A DNA stretch of 64,000 nt from Neobacillus nitrireducens (GCF_030915405.1 NZ_CP133262.1:1798001-1862000), one strand, 5' to 3'. Shown: positions 51,758 through 61,093, counted from the first letter of the stretch. The notes: generated by a model from the letters alone, not told the origin. Translations and numbers: made by a program.

Positions 51758-54517
51758 TCAACCAGTATTTCGTAGCCCTGCAGAGATCCCACTAATTGTC
51801 AGCAATACTTCCGTTAGCAAGTCTTCATTAGGTTCGTCTTGATTTCGTAATTCTTTTATTAATTCTACTTGTAAAAAGTTAAGCGGATCGACATATGGAT
51901 TTCTTCTATAGACCGATTCCTTAATATTCGGTGTGTGATCTAGCAATTCTTTATCGCCAGTAATGCTAAGAAGTATTTCTTTTGTTCTTTCATACTCTTC
52001 AAGAATATTCGTAAATATCCGTTCTGCAATTCTCTGATCCTCAACAAGCAATAAATATTCTCTAGCCGTTGTTATGTCTGCTTTCATTAATGCCATTTGC
52101 AGATTATCAATGGTTGATTGGAAAAACGGCCATTTTTCATACATTTCCTGTAGAAGTTGCAAATTTTGTTTTTCATTTGCTGCATAACCTGCTAAACCAG
52201 TACCGGCAGCGTACCATGCAGGCAGCAGCTGACGGCTTTGTGTCCAGGCAAATACCCATGGGATTGCCCGTAAATCTTCGAAACGGCCTTGGTTTTTTCT
52301 GCTCATCGGCCTTGAACCAATATTTAAATCCCCGAGTTCTCTGAGTGGTGTCGCTTCTGAGAAGTAGGTAAGGAAATCTGGATCTCCAAACACAAGTGAT
52401 TGATATTTAGTCAACGCTAGGCTTGAGATTTCTTCTATCGCCTCTACCCACAAAGAGTCACGTGTCTGTCTTTGCTCCGCTTCTTTTGATAAATGTGTGG
52501 CTGCTAAAAGGAGTGTGGAAGTTGCCTGTTCTAAACTGCGATAGGCAATATCCTCGAGTAAATACCGTGATGATAAAACTTCTCCTTGCTCAGTGATTTT
52601 TACCCCGTCGCCAATAGTCTCTGGCGGTTGGGAGAGGATACTTTTGTTCAACGGACCACCACCACGTCCTAGCGAACCACCACGGCCATGGAAGAACTTC
52701 AGTCCGATTTTGTACCGATTCGCCATTTCATGGATTTCAATTTGAGCCTTATAAAGTTTCCAGTTAGCTGTCAATGTCCCCCCATCTTTGCTTCCGTCTG
52801 AGTAACCGAGCATAATTTCCTGCCGGTCGCCCATAATTTGCAAATGATTTCGATAGACAGGCATCTCAAATAGTGTTTCCATAATTTTTGGTCCGGCGGA
52901 TAAATCGTCAATTGTTTCTAGCAATGGCGCCACATGTAGATGGCTTTCTAAGGTTCCATTTGCATGAAGGCGATAAATTCCTGCCTCTTTCGCAAAAACC
53001 AGTACTTCAAGCAAATCACTTGGTGATTTTGTCATGCTCACAAGATAAACGGATATAGCTCGTTTGCCGAATTCCTCATGTGCCTTCTTGATCATTTGAA
53101 ACACTTTAATCATTTCTTGTGTTTGCTCCGAATAATCTTCATTTAATAATAGTAGTGGGCGAGGATCATTTAGAATATTTTGCAGTATTTTTAGTTTTTC
53201 TTCTTCGGTTAGCTCCGCATAATTTTCTGAGATACTAACTTTGCGCAAGATTTCCGTCATAGCTGCCTCATGTTCACCGCTATGATTCCGAATATCGAGT
53301 GTGGCTAAATGAAAACCAAACAATTGTACTTGTCGGATTAGCTTTTGAATCGTCCTTAATTCATGTGCAGCTGGATGATGCTTTTTCAAGCTCTTTCTAA
53401 TAATAAATAGGTCTTCTAATAATTCATCGGAAGAATGATAACCCAAGTCAGTTTTCCCCACTTGTTTTACCCTTTCAATAATAATTGCAAATGCGCGGCG
53501 GTACACTTCCCCTTGTATTGGCCATTTTTTCTCTTCTGTTAAATAAGTATCTTCTTGTTCAATCAAATGAAGTAGCTCTGTACTTACCTCCACTCTTGAA
53601 GTGGAATGACTGTATCGTTTCATTAGATCTACCAGAACATTTTTATATTTTTTTAAGACGAGTCTTCTCTGCCTGTTTAGTGTCTCCCAAGTAACATCGT
53701 GTGTAACATGGGGATTACCATCGCGATCGCCACCGATCCATGAACCAAAACTTAAGAAATTCGGAACTTCCCATTGTGTTTGAGTGAAGTTTTTCTCTAA
53801 GCAATCTGCGACTTCTTGATGGATTTCAGGAAGAACCTCGAAAAGTGTCTGATCAAAATAATACAAACCATTTCGAACTTCGTCTAAAACAGTCGGTTTC
53901 GATTGCCTTAATTCATCCGTTTGCCAAAGAATGGAAACCTCATTAAACAAACTTTCTTCAAGTTTTTTTCTCTCTCTGCTTGTTAATAACGGGTGATTGA
54001 GGCTTTTTAGGATAACAGCAATTCTCTGCTGAATTTCAAGAATGGAGCGCTTAGTTGCCTCAGTTGGATGGGCTGTAATAACAAGTTCAAGTGACAATGT
54101 ATTAAGGATATCTTGAATGACATCTTCCTTAATATTATTTTCTTTAAGCGAAAGGATTGCACTTTCTATTGATGAGGGTTGGACAATATTTTCATCCTCG
54201 AGTTGGTATTGTCTCCGTCTTCGGATACGATGATTCTGCTCAGCGGCATTAATCAGATGAAAATACATAGAGAACGCCCGAATAACTTGTTTCCTCATCG
54301 GTGCACTAAGACTAGTAATTTCTTCCTTCAAGGCATCATAGATAGCTTGGTCGAAATGTTCTCTTAATGTCTTACACATTAATCGAATTCTTTCCACTTT
54401 ATCAAGTAAATCGGAACCACCATGATTGAGCAGAATTTCACCTAGCATTTTGCCAAGTAATTTTACATCCTGTCGCAACGGAAGACTGCTGTCAGTTAAT
54501 TTCAATTCTGTAGTCAT
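51758..54517 (-). CDS. ppc: Phosphoenolpyruvate carboxylase
   Basis: A 919-residue, full-length PEP carboxylase. Signature segments are LVITAHPTEATKRS (about 150), GSWIGGDRDGNPHVTHD (about 260), GYSDGSKDGG, FFHGRGGSLGRGGGP and the C-terminal GISAGLRNTG. It carboxylates PEP to oxaloacetate, refilling the TCA cycle. Many Bacillus rely on pyruvate carboxylase; ppc is present only in some species. It appears monocistronic, with its own terminator, next to adhE. Regulation is not visible apart from a short AT-rich leader. Confidence 0.94.
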   Translation of the reverse strand: MTTELKLTDSSLPLRQDVKLLGKMLGEILLNHGGSDLLDKVERIRLMCKTLREHFDQAIYDALKEEITSLSAPMRKQVIRAFSMYFHLINAAEQNHRIRRRRQYQLEDENIVQPSSIESAILSLKENNIKEDVIQDILNTLSLELVITAHPTEATKRSILEIQQRIAVILKSLNHPLLTSRERKKLEESLFNEVSILWQTDELRQSKPTVLDEVRNGLYYFDQTLFEVLPEIHQEVADCLEKNFTQTQWEVPNFLSFGSWIGGDRDGNPHVTHDVTWETLNRQRRLVLKKYKNVLVDLMKRYSHSTSRVEVSTELLHLIEQEDTYLTEEKKWPIQGEVYRRAFAIIIERVKQVGKTDLGYHSSDELLEDLFIIRKSLKKHHPAAHELRTIQKLIRQVQLFGFHLATLDIRNHSGEHEAAMTEILRKVSISENYAELTEEEKLKILQNILNDPRPLLLLNEDYSEQTQEMIKVFQMIKKAHEEFGKRAISVYLVSMTKSPSDLLEVLVFAKEAGIYRLHANGTLESHLHVAPLLETIDDLSAGPKIMETLFEMPVYRNHLQIMGDRQEIMLGYSDGSKDGGTLTANWKLYKAQIEIHEMANRYKIGLKFFHGRGGSLGRGGGPLNKSILSQPPETIGDGVKITEQGEVLSSRYLLEDIAYRSLEQATSTLLLAATHLSKEAEQRQTRDSLWVEAIEEISSLALTKYQSLVFGDPDFLTYFSEATPLRELGDLNIGSRPMSRKNQGRFEDLRAIPWVFAWTQSRQLLPAWYAAGTGLAGYAANEKQNLQLLQEMYEKWPFFQSTIDNLQMALMKADITTAREYLLLVEDQRIAERIFTNILEEYERTKEILLSITGDKELLDHTPNIKESVYRRNPYVDPLNFLQVELIKELRNQDEPNEDLLTEVLLTISGISAGLRNTG

Positions 54518-54635
54518 ACGGCCACCTTCCTTTAATCGAAAAATTCGCTAAATTTTTATTTATTAATATAACATAATTTTTTACTTGATGTTAAAAAATA
54601 AATGTTCTTTTTTTAAAATAAAGTTTTTCTATTCA

Positions 54636-54660
54636 AAAAAACCTGCCAGGGCAGGTTTTT
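54636..54660. terminator. Terminator between ppc and the cadherin-like gene
   Basis: AAAACCTGCC and GGCAGGTTTT form a 10-bp stem with AG as loop and T/A tails on both sides. Confidence 0.75.
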
Positions 54661-54684
54661 ATAAAGTTATAAAAAATATATATT

Positions 54685-55797
54685 TTAAGATTCTTTATCA
54701 AACACAAGCACGTACGTTTTTCGATCATCACCGTTCGATACAACAATTGAAATAATTGTTTTCGAATCGTTTTCTACCTTAATCGTTTGACTAGTGCTGC
54801 CTTCAATCAAAATTTCTGAACTGCTGTATTCTGCAATTGGTTTTAGTGTTACTGCGTCCACATCATTTGAAACTTTTACATGGTAGGTAAACTCATCATT
54901 CGTAAAAGTGCTATCCCATGATCCTTCAGAAACTGACAGTGAAGAAAGCATAGCTTTACTTGTTTTTTCCTCGGGTGAATAACTCACTGGTTGTGTTGTT
55001 GAGTTGGAAGAATTCGTGCGATTATTTGGTTGTGTTGTTGGCTGAGTGGGACTCGGTTTAGGATTATTTATGGGATTCGTAGTTACCTCCGCAGCAGCTT
55101 TTGTCATGTGCAAGGTATAGGTTTTTTTCTCCCCATTTTCTGCCGTTACTACGATAATAGTATCTGACTTACCGACGGAAATTTCTACTACAACTCCATC
55201 TTTTGTGGCTGTTCTTTCATTCACCTTTATCGTTGATGTGTCTGCAACAGTTGTAGGTTTAATAGTAATTGCTTGAACGTCCTTTGGAACATCCACTTTA
55301 TATTCCGTTACTTCAGAAGAAAATTTTGGTGATAACTGTCCCTTTGATAAATTGATACTTTGCAAGAGACTATTGGTGTTTTCCTCTCTCTTAATAGTCA
55401 GTGTATAAATATTTGTAGTGCCACTTCCATCATTTATAGATATAAGAAATTTATTCTCACCTGTTTGAATCGAATATTCCCCCGCAACTCCACTTAAAAC
55501 CAGCTGTCCATTTATGGTTATCGATGAGTTGGTATTACTGCTTTCTACTACTAGCTTTATTGCTTGAACCTCATTTTTAACTGTTGCAGAGTATTCCTTT
55601 AAATTGGTAGAAAACAGCTGGTCCAGCTTAATCCCTTCTATTTCTAATTTTGATAGTGTATTTTCAAGTTGGTTTTCCTGGTTTGGAGCCGTATTAGTTT
55701 CCGCATATGCAGTGGATATGTAAGCCCCTCCCCCAATCCAAACCATTGAAATAACAAGCATCACATTTAGGGCTTTGTTTTGCATCGATTGTTTCAT
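54685..55797 (-). CDS. Secreted cadherin-like beta-sandwich repeat protein
   Basis: A 370-residue exported protein with a signal peptide (about 1-32, ending AYA). It contains three cadherin-like beta-sandwich (PF12733-type) repeats at about residues 48-140, 142-235 and 280-370. Each has the pattern L-x-I/S...F-S/T-x2-L/E-x-Y and ends YTL-x-F/I/M. A Pro/Thr/Asn/Ser-rich linker (235-275) separates the second and third. Such repeats occur in cell-wall and biofilm proteins. No LPXTG or SLH anchor is seen. ATG 55797 follows GGAGGATTG. Ligand unknown. Confidence 0.8.
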   Translation of the reverse strand: MKQSMQNKALNVMLVISMVWIGGGAYISTAYAETNTAPNQENQLENTLSKLEIEGIKLDQLFSTNLKEYSATVKNEVQAIKLVVESSNTNSSITINGQLVLSGVAGEYSIQTGENKFLISINDGSGTTNIYTLTIKREENTNSLLQSINLSKGQLSPKFSSEVTEYKVDVPKDVQAITIKPTTVADTSTIKVNERTATKDGVVVEISVGKSDTIIVVTAENGEKKTYTLHMTKAAAEVTTNPINNPKPSPTQPTTQPNNRTNSSNSTTQPVSYSPEEKTSKAMLSSLSVSEGSWDSTFTNDEFTYHVKVSNDVDAVTLKPIAEYSSSEILIEGSTSQTIKVENDSKTIISIVVSNGDDRKTYVLVFDKES

Positions 55798-55887
55798 AGT
55801 CAATCCTCCTGTCTACTATCTCCTAAGGATAGTGGAATTTGGACTAACTTTATCAATCCTAGCTTAAGTTTAACTTAAGTTTATTTT

Positions 55888-56337
55888 TTACTTGCGATGA
55901 AATTCTTCCAACTTTGAAGAAATAACTGATGCTACCTCTTCATCCGATTTTTGGAGTGCTTTTTTGAAAAGAGAATTCGCTAATGTACCCATTGGCCCCG
56001 TTGCATTAATTTCAAGAAAGCCTGTCACACGTGTTTTATTTTTATTTAAAGCTTTTGCTTCAAAGTAACCTTCACCCAAATACTTTTCATTGGACCGTTT
56101 TAATTCAAAACTTACTCGGGCAGGTTCATTCCATTCTTTAATATCAATTAATAAACTTACCTTCTTTTTCATAACGCCGAGGTCACTTTTAAATTCCCAA
56201 CAGATTTGACTGTCATTTATTTTTTCATGTTGAATATAACCAGGTACAAGTGGTGCCCAATTGTTTTCGTCTCGGATAAAGTCCCAAATTACTTCAATCG
56301 GGATATCTAATTCTAGATGTTGTAAATCGCTTAACAT
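55888..56337 (-). CDS. CoxG-like SRPBCC family protein
   Basis: A 149-residue SRPBCC-fold (START/Bet v1-like) protein. LELDIPIEVIWDFIRDENNWAPLVPGY is the first strand-helix of the CoxG subgroup, and VTGFLEINATGPMGTLANSLFKKAL is the last helix region. These proteins bind hydrophobic ligands or help membrane recruitment of CO dehydrogenase-like enzymes, but many roles are unknown. ATG 56337 follows GAAAGAGGG. No carbon monoxide dehydrogenase genes are nearby. Confidence 0.75.
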   Translation of the reverse strand: MLSDLQHLELDIPIEVIWDFIRDENNWAPLVPGYIQHEKINDSQICWEFKSDLGVMKKKVSLLIDIKEWNEPARVSFELKRSNEKYLGEGYFEAKALNKNKTRVTGFLEINATGPMGTLANSLFKKALQKSDEEVASVISSKLEEFHRK

Positions 56338-56500
56338 TTGTATCCCTCTTTCGTATTCAATATAAAAGACCTTCGAGTGGCAGAAGGTCCTTTCAAAAAA
56401 TATATGTAGATTAACCATTGATTATTACCGAGCAATACCTTAGAATCTTATGATAGATTATAATATTCAGAAAATACATAAGAAGGGGGGGTACCTAAGG

Positions 56501-57138
56501 TTGAAAATCTTTCAATATTTCTTATTTTTTGGGGGTTTAACCTTTTTCGGATTAGGAAATGCAATTGCCGTAAAAGTAAAATATGTAGGGTTACACCCAT
56601 GGGAAGTACTAAATGTAGCTCTATATGAACATTTTGGTTTAACTATTGGTACTTGGGGAGTGATTTGCGGGTTAATCCTGATTCTTATCTCTTTTTTGCT
56701 GCCCGGAGTTATATAAGCATCGGTACCGTCCTAAACGCCCTTTGTATTGGACCAATCATGGACTTTTTCCTCTGGTTAGATATTCTTCCAAAAGCAACGG
56801 GTACTTGGGTGGACTACCTCATTCTCTTCAGTGGGATTATCATTACAGGGATCGGTGGCGGAATGTATGTAGCAGCAGGAATTGGTGCTGGACCACGTGA
56901 TGGTTTTATGCTATCCATTTCTGATAAAACAAAGCTGTCAGTAAGCCAAGCACGTATCATTGTCGAAAGCATGGTATTAATAATCGGTTTAATATTAGGT
57001 GGTCCTGTATTTATTGCAACTTTTCTATATACATTCATTCAAAGTCCAATTTTCCAGCATTCTCTTAAGCTATTTAAAATATTAGTGGAAACAGTCAAAA
57101 GGAAAAAAAGCAAAACTCAAGAAAGTATGGTTATCTAA
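56501..57138 (+). pseudogene. YczE/YitT-type membrane protein, frameshifted
   Basis: Two frames code the two parts of a roughly 210-residue membrane protein of the YczE/YyaS/YitT type. The first part (56501-56716) runs FFGGLTFFGLGNAIAVKVKYVGLHPWEV...ILISFLL. The second reads RSYISIGTVLNALCIGPIMDFF... and is open to 57138. The shift lies between 56692 and 56704, where a T6 run and a CCC run occur; one added T or C rejoins the frames as a continuous family-like sequence. TTG at 56501 is the likely start. The function of the family is unclear (transport or membrane organisation). Confidence 0.78.
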
Positions 57139-57142
57139 ATAA

Positions 57143-57169
57143 ACAGAAGATGCCGGTGGCATCTTCTGT
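57143..57169. terminator. Terminator between the YczE-type gene and ycnI
   Basis: ACAGAAGATGCC and GGCATCTTCTGT pair perfectly around GGT. Confidence 0.85.
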
Positions 57170-57185
57170 AATAAACTTTAGTCTG

Positions 57186-57851
57186 TTATTTTTTGCGAAT
57201 TGCAATAATAATTGATGCTAAAGAAAGTAACGCAGCTATTCCTGATAAAATTAGCGATAAAGAATTGGAAGTTTCTGTTGTCTTCTTAGTTACTTCTGTT
57301 TTTGCTTTTTCAGTTTCTTGCTTCTGAGTCTTATCACTATCTTCTGTATTTTGAGTGGCATGGTGATCCATGGTTGTTGCCGTTACAATATCTGTAATCG
57401 AATGAGGTGCATCTGATCCTTCGTCACCTGTCCACTCGACAACACTGCCATCCTTGTAATATTGAAACGCATCCCACGCAGCTTTTGCGGCCTTTTCAGG
57501 GTTTTTCCCGACAAACACAAATTGTTGAAATTGACCAGCTTGAATTCCTTCCCCTGTCGCCTCAAATGTGAAGGTTTTAACTTTTCCACTAGCATCCTTT
57601 TCAGAAGAATAAGTCCATCCGGGAACAGGCTGATAGGACATAATCTCTACTCCTTGAGGAGCCTTGATGGTCACTTTCGTTGTAGCCGCTTCTTTTTCAA
57701 CTGGCACTTTTAGAGTATAGGTTTCCCAAGCACCTGTTGTAGAAGTTTTTGGTATGACGGTAACATGAGCACTTGCCAAACTTGAAAAGAAAAATAAACT
57801 TACTACTGCTGGAATAAATAATTTTGAAATCTTAATCATCATTTTGTTCAA
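57186..57851 (-). CDS. ycnI: YcnI-like copper-binding membrane protein
   Basis: A 221-residue exported protein of the DUF1775 (YcnI) family. After the signal peptide (about 1-29) the mature chain begins HVTVIPKTSTTGAWETYTL, so the N-terminal His can form the copper-binding histidine brace seen in this family. A Trp-rich later segment (AAWDAFQYYKDGSVVEWTG) is also conserved. A charged, Thr/Lys-rich tail and one C-terminal helix anchor it. It follows ycnJ (19-bp gap). TTG 57851 is preferred because GAGGGG lies 7 bases upstream. Role: copper delivery or tolerance at the membrane. Confidence 0.85.
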   Translation of the reverse strand: MNKMMIKISKLFIPAVVSLFFFSSLASAHVTVIPKTSTTGAWETYTLKVPVEKEAATTKVTIKAPQGVEIMSYQPVPGWTYSSEKDASGKVKTFTFEATGEGIQAGQFQQFVFVGKNPEKAAKAAWDAFQYYKDGSVVEWTGDEGSDAPHSITDIVTATTMDHHATQNTEDSDKTQKQETEKAKTEVTKKTTETSNSLSLILSGIAALLSLASIIIAIRKK

Positions 57852-57870
57852 TTGAATTCCCCTCAATTTT

Positions 57871-59520
57871 TTATTGACTTCCCACTAAAACTTTAAAATC
57901 CGTATCGATACTTTCTAGCGACTTTGTTAGCACATGGACATGTACATTCCATCGACCTGCCATGCTAAAATGCAAACCTTTTACTTCATATTTGCCTTCA
58001 GCAATTTTTGTTAAATTAACGGTTTCTTTTCCCATGTCCATTTCAAGCATGGTAAAGGTTAAGTGAATTTGTTCAATCTCCTTGATTGGCTTCCCTTCTC
58101 GGTCTTTTAAGGTAACCAAGAATAAATTCATTCCGATAATATTAGGCGTTGCTTTCAATGAAACTTGCATATCTTGATTTACTTTTTTGGTTTCATTGAA
58201 AGGTCCCGGTGACTGCATTGCCGTTGGCAAATTGGTTAAAACAACTGAAAGGACTAGGATGATCAATCCAAGTAAAAGTTCTCCCTTTAGTGTTGCCCAT
58301 AGGCCTCCAGCTCTTCCGCTTTTTCCTTTAATAAAATTCAAGGCTGCCAGTATCAACATTAGCAAAAATAGGCTTACTTTGCACAATAACACCTGCCCAT
58401 AGTTCGTTTGGAAAAGTGCCGAAAAGTTTGGAATATATAAAAAGCTGCCATACAATCCTGTTAACGTTAGAATAAGAACGAGCAAGATTCCCCATTTGGA
58501 GAAACTTTTGACCATTTTTAGATACTCCTGCTTTAATTCTGGCTTCTTACTGAATGATAGCAATCCGACAAAACCAATTAAACTTCCTATCCAAATCGAT
58601 GCGGCAAGTAAATGGAGAAAATCCATTGCTGTCGCTAATACCTGATTGGTTTGCCCAGATGCATGACTTGTCACTGCTTTTGTCAAAACCATAGCTGCCC
58701 CTAAACAAAAGCAGGCCCACAATATGATTCGTTTTGTGCTGTCGGCCAAACCAATAAAAGAGGTGAGTAGGGTAAGAGTTAAAAGAAGGGCTATCTGTAT
58801 AAGCCACGATTGACCATAATTTGTGTTCATTAGCATATTTTCGAAGGTTGAGAAGGTAAACACTTCACTCCAAGGAAGACCAATTTCAATCGTCGCCTGT
58901 AATGGCAGGCCAAGCAGTATAATAATGAATAAAAGTATCAAACCTGCGCTAATCAGTTTACGGAACCGCTTATCAACTAAACCTGTTTCCCTTAGTTCCT
59001 TAGGCAAAATAACCATATAAAAAAAAATGAGCCCGACGTAGCACGCATTGCTTAAATATTGCAACCAACGAATAATAATTAAATCTGCTTTCGGTGTGTA
59101 GCCTTTCGTTTCATTTCCTATCGCAGTAGAGTCTTGTCCTTTTTCACCAATTTGAAAAGGAATAACTCCTTCAACGGGATGACCGTCGCTTGAAACCACC
59201 TTCCACTTTATTCGATAAGAGCCATTGGGGAGATTCTTTTTTAAATCACTCTTTAAGATAAAAGGTTGCTTCGGATCAATCCGCCCATTTTTTTTATCGA
59301 CTCGATTACCTTCTGAATCAAAAACCTTTATGGAGTTAAAGGAAGGCTGGATTGATTCATCAAATTTAATCGTTACTTTGGTTGGCACTTTTTCTACCGT
59401 CTCATTTTCTAATGGTGTAGATTTTTTAATATAAGCGTGTGCTGATGAAATAGACGGAAATAAAAATAAAAACAGCGATAGGATAACAAGCAATGAACTG
59501 GCTTTTTCTTTAATATGCAA
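57871..59520 (-). CDS. ycnJ: YcnJ-like CopC-CopD copper transport protein
   Basis: A 549-residue fusion. A signal peptide (about 1-27) is followed by a CopC domain that starts HAYIKKSTPLENETV (His as N-terminal copper ligand) and holds DGHPVEGVIPFQIG near 115. Then comes a CopD domain with about eight membrane helices (150-430) and an extracytoplasmic C-terminal beta domain (440-549). In B. subtilis YcnJ imports copper under limitation, under YcnK/CsoR control; no regulator gene is in the window. TTG 59520 follows AAGGGAG. Operon with ycnI. Confidence 0.88.
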   Translation of the reverse strand: MHIKEKASSLLVILSLFLFLFPSISSAHAYIKKSTPLENETVEKVPTKVTIKFDESIQPSFNSIKVFDSEGNRVDKKNGRIDPKQPFILKSDLKKNLPNGSYRIKWKVVSSDGHPVEGVIPFQIGEKGQDSTAIGNETKGYTPKADLIIIRWLQYLSNACYVGLIFFYMVILPKELRETGLVDKRFRKLISAGLILLFIIILLGLPLQATIEIGLPWSEVFTFSTFENMLMNTNYGQSWLIQIALLLTLTLLTSFIGLADSTKRIILWACFCLGAAMVLTKAVTSHASGQTNQVLATAMDFLHLLAASIWIGSLIGFVGLLSFSKKPELKQEYLKMVKSFSKWGILLVLILTLTGLYGSFLYIPNFSALFQTNYGQVLLCKVSLFLLMLILAALNFIKGKSGRAGGLWATLKGELLLGLIILVLSVVLTNLPTAMQSPGPFNETKKVNQDMQVSLKATPNIIGMNLFLVTLKDREGKPIKEIEQIHLTFTMLEMDMGKETVNLTKIAEGKYEVKGLHFSMAGRWNVHVHVLTKSLESIDTDFKVLVGSQ

Positions 59521-59794
59521 TCCATCACTCCCTTTACTTTCGAATCGTTATAGTGGTTCATAAATACATTAAATGTAATAAAATTTTCACTATCGATACT
59601 ATGATAATGATAAATAAGAATATTAACAATATCTTTATAAGAACAACCTGTGAATAATTGTTGAACTTTCATCATTATAAGAAGGAGTAATCACTCTTAT
59701 ATAATAAATCTTCATAAGATTAACATAGAATCTCCCAAGTTTCTGCAAATTTTTGATTTATGATTAACTAAGAAAAGAAGGGAGTTGGAGAATA

Positions 59795-60040
59795 ATGAAA
59801 AAATTTGTTGTTGGAACTCTTAGTGCTGCACTTATTCTTGGAGCTGGGACGGCTGTATTTGCAGCCGGAAATAGCCATTCTAGTGATCGTGTAAATTTTG
59901 AAAAGATGTTGCCGTTTATGCAAAAAATGCATCCAGATTCTTCGAAGGCTGAATTAAAAGACATGTACAAAGCTTGTCATGAAGGAGAAGGGATGATGGG
60001 TGATACAAAGGGAAAGGAAAATATGATGAATAGTTTTTAA
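59795..60040 (+). CDS. Small secreted Met/His-rich protein, copper-linked by context
   Basis: An 81-residue exported protein with a clear signal peptide (MKKFVVGTLSAALILGAGTAVFAAG, cleaved after AFAA-like site). The mature part has MLPFMQKMHPDSSKAELKDMYKACHEGEGMMGDTKGKENMMN, with several Met, two His and one Cys that could bind copper. Similar short proteins are found beside copper genes in Bacillus. It is divergent from ycnJ, across a 270-bp AT-rich region with no obvious operator. Function is inferred from context and composition. Confidence 0.75.
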   Translation: MKKFVVGTLSAALILGAGTAVFAAGNSHSSDRVNFEKMLPFMQKMHPDSSKAELKDMYKACHEGEGMMGDTKGKENMMNSF

Positions 60041-60071
60041 ATCCTTTATTAATTCATCTATACTATCTTCG

Positions 60072-60100
60072 AGGTTTGGTATTATTACCAGGCCTTTTTT
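60072..60100 (+). terminator. Terminator after the Met-rich peptide gene
   Basis: AGGTTTGGTA and TACCAGGCCT pair, with two G-T pairs, and are followed by TTTTT. Two more hairpins follow at about 60126-60154 and 60188-60218, the last ending in CTTTTTTTT. Confidence 0.65.
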
Positions 60101-60223
60101 GCATAGTATCTAATCCCTCAAAAAAACCCGTATAGAATTAATAATTCTACACAGGCTTTGGAAAATATATGAGTATAAAAAAAATCAGTGATTATTCAAT
60201 TGATAATCACCTTTTTTTTACGT

Positions 60224-60484
60224 TTATTTTAATTTTCCAGTTGTAATAATTGGATCCCAATTCTTTCTTTCGTCTTTCGTTTCATATAAAGATGTGGCAA
60301 AAGTGGAGACCGCTATTGGTTTTTCATCCTTTTGATTAACTGCAATAGTCTAGGATTTCATGCCAATCCCTATTTTATTAAATAACTTCTTTAAAAAGTC
60401 TTGTGGTTGATTCTTTGCTTTTAATGTTGCCTTTCTTTCCCTCTCCATTTGGTGCAGAGTAAATTTCATCGGTTTCTGACACAT
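60224..60484 (-). pseudogene. Small gene interrupted by an in-frame TAG
   Basis: From ATG 60484 (GAGGAGG ribosome site, 7 bases upstream) 44 codons read MCQKPMKFTLHQMERERKATLKAKNQPQ...IGIGMKS, then a TAG at 60350-60352. The frame continues for 41 codons (TIAVNQKDEKPIAVSTFATSLYETKDERKNWDPIITTGKLK) to TAA at 60224. The two parts make an 85-residue product if the stop is read through or is an error. Protein family is not recognised. Continued open reading on both sides supports a single broken gene. Confidence 0.6.
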
Positions 60485-60691
60485 AAAGAGCCTCCTCAGT
60501 AGTCCTTGGTAAATTCCTACAGCCTATCTTTTATCTGCTTTGAGTGTATTAAATAAGTTTGCAGAAAGTAACAAGAATCTATTACAATTTTTAAAACGGA
60601 GGGTTTTCAAAAAAGCCTAATTTATAGTTACTTGTAAACAAAAAAAACAACGTCATTCTAACGGGTTCCGTTTCCTATCGCAAAACGTCAA

Positions 60692-60743
60692 TTTGCACAG
60701 TGAAATGCAAACCAAAATGTAATCCTTTTTGCACTATAAAATG
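60692..60743. repeat. Imperfect direct repeat TTTGCAC...AAATG
   Basis: TTTGCACAGTGAAATG at 60692-60707 and TTTGCACTATAAAATG at 60728-60743 match in 12 of 16 bases and are 36 bp apart. Repeats of this spacing occur at the ends of some insertion sequences (IS21 type), but no transposase is near. The whole 60485-61385 stretch has no supported gene; it also holds the short palindromes annotated next. Confidence 0.35.
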
Positions 60744-60909
60744 TAGGGCAATTTGTAAGGCTAGAGGGATTAAAAAACATTGAAATAGCAAGGGTTTCTA
60801 TCCTTGCCATTTTACTTTTAATGGCTAATTCATCGGATTGTGTATTACGAAGAAGTTGGCAAACCATTTCCTCCTTCTCGTATCGATTTTTCGTAGGTAT
60901 GAGAATTCA

Positions 60910-61093
60910 TAGGCGGAAAATTTCCGCCTAATGTTTATGGAGGAGGCTAAAGAAGCAGATATAAGCGGAGATATTCCGGTTAACTCCTCTAAATAAGACA
61001 AAATCTAAAGATTTGGATCATATAAGCGGAAAAACTCCCCTTATTTTTAAGGGAATATGGGTATTTCCCAATTTAGCAGGATTTTCTCCGTTT
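60910..61093. repeat. Cluster of short GCGGA/TCCGC palindromes
   Basis: Four related motifs occur in 185 bp: TAGGCGGAAAATTTCCGCCTA, a perfect palindrome (60910-60930); ATAAGCGGAGATATTCCGG (60961-); ATAAGCGGAAAAACTCC (61022-); and GGATTTTCTCCGTTTAT (about 61079-61095). They look like degenerate copies of one small hairpin. Confidence 0.5.
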
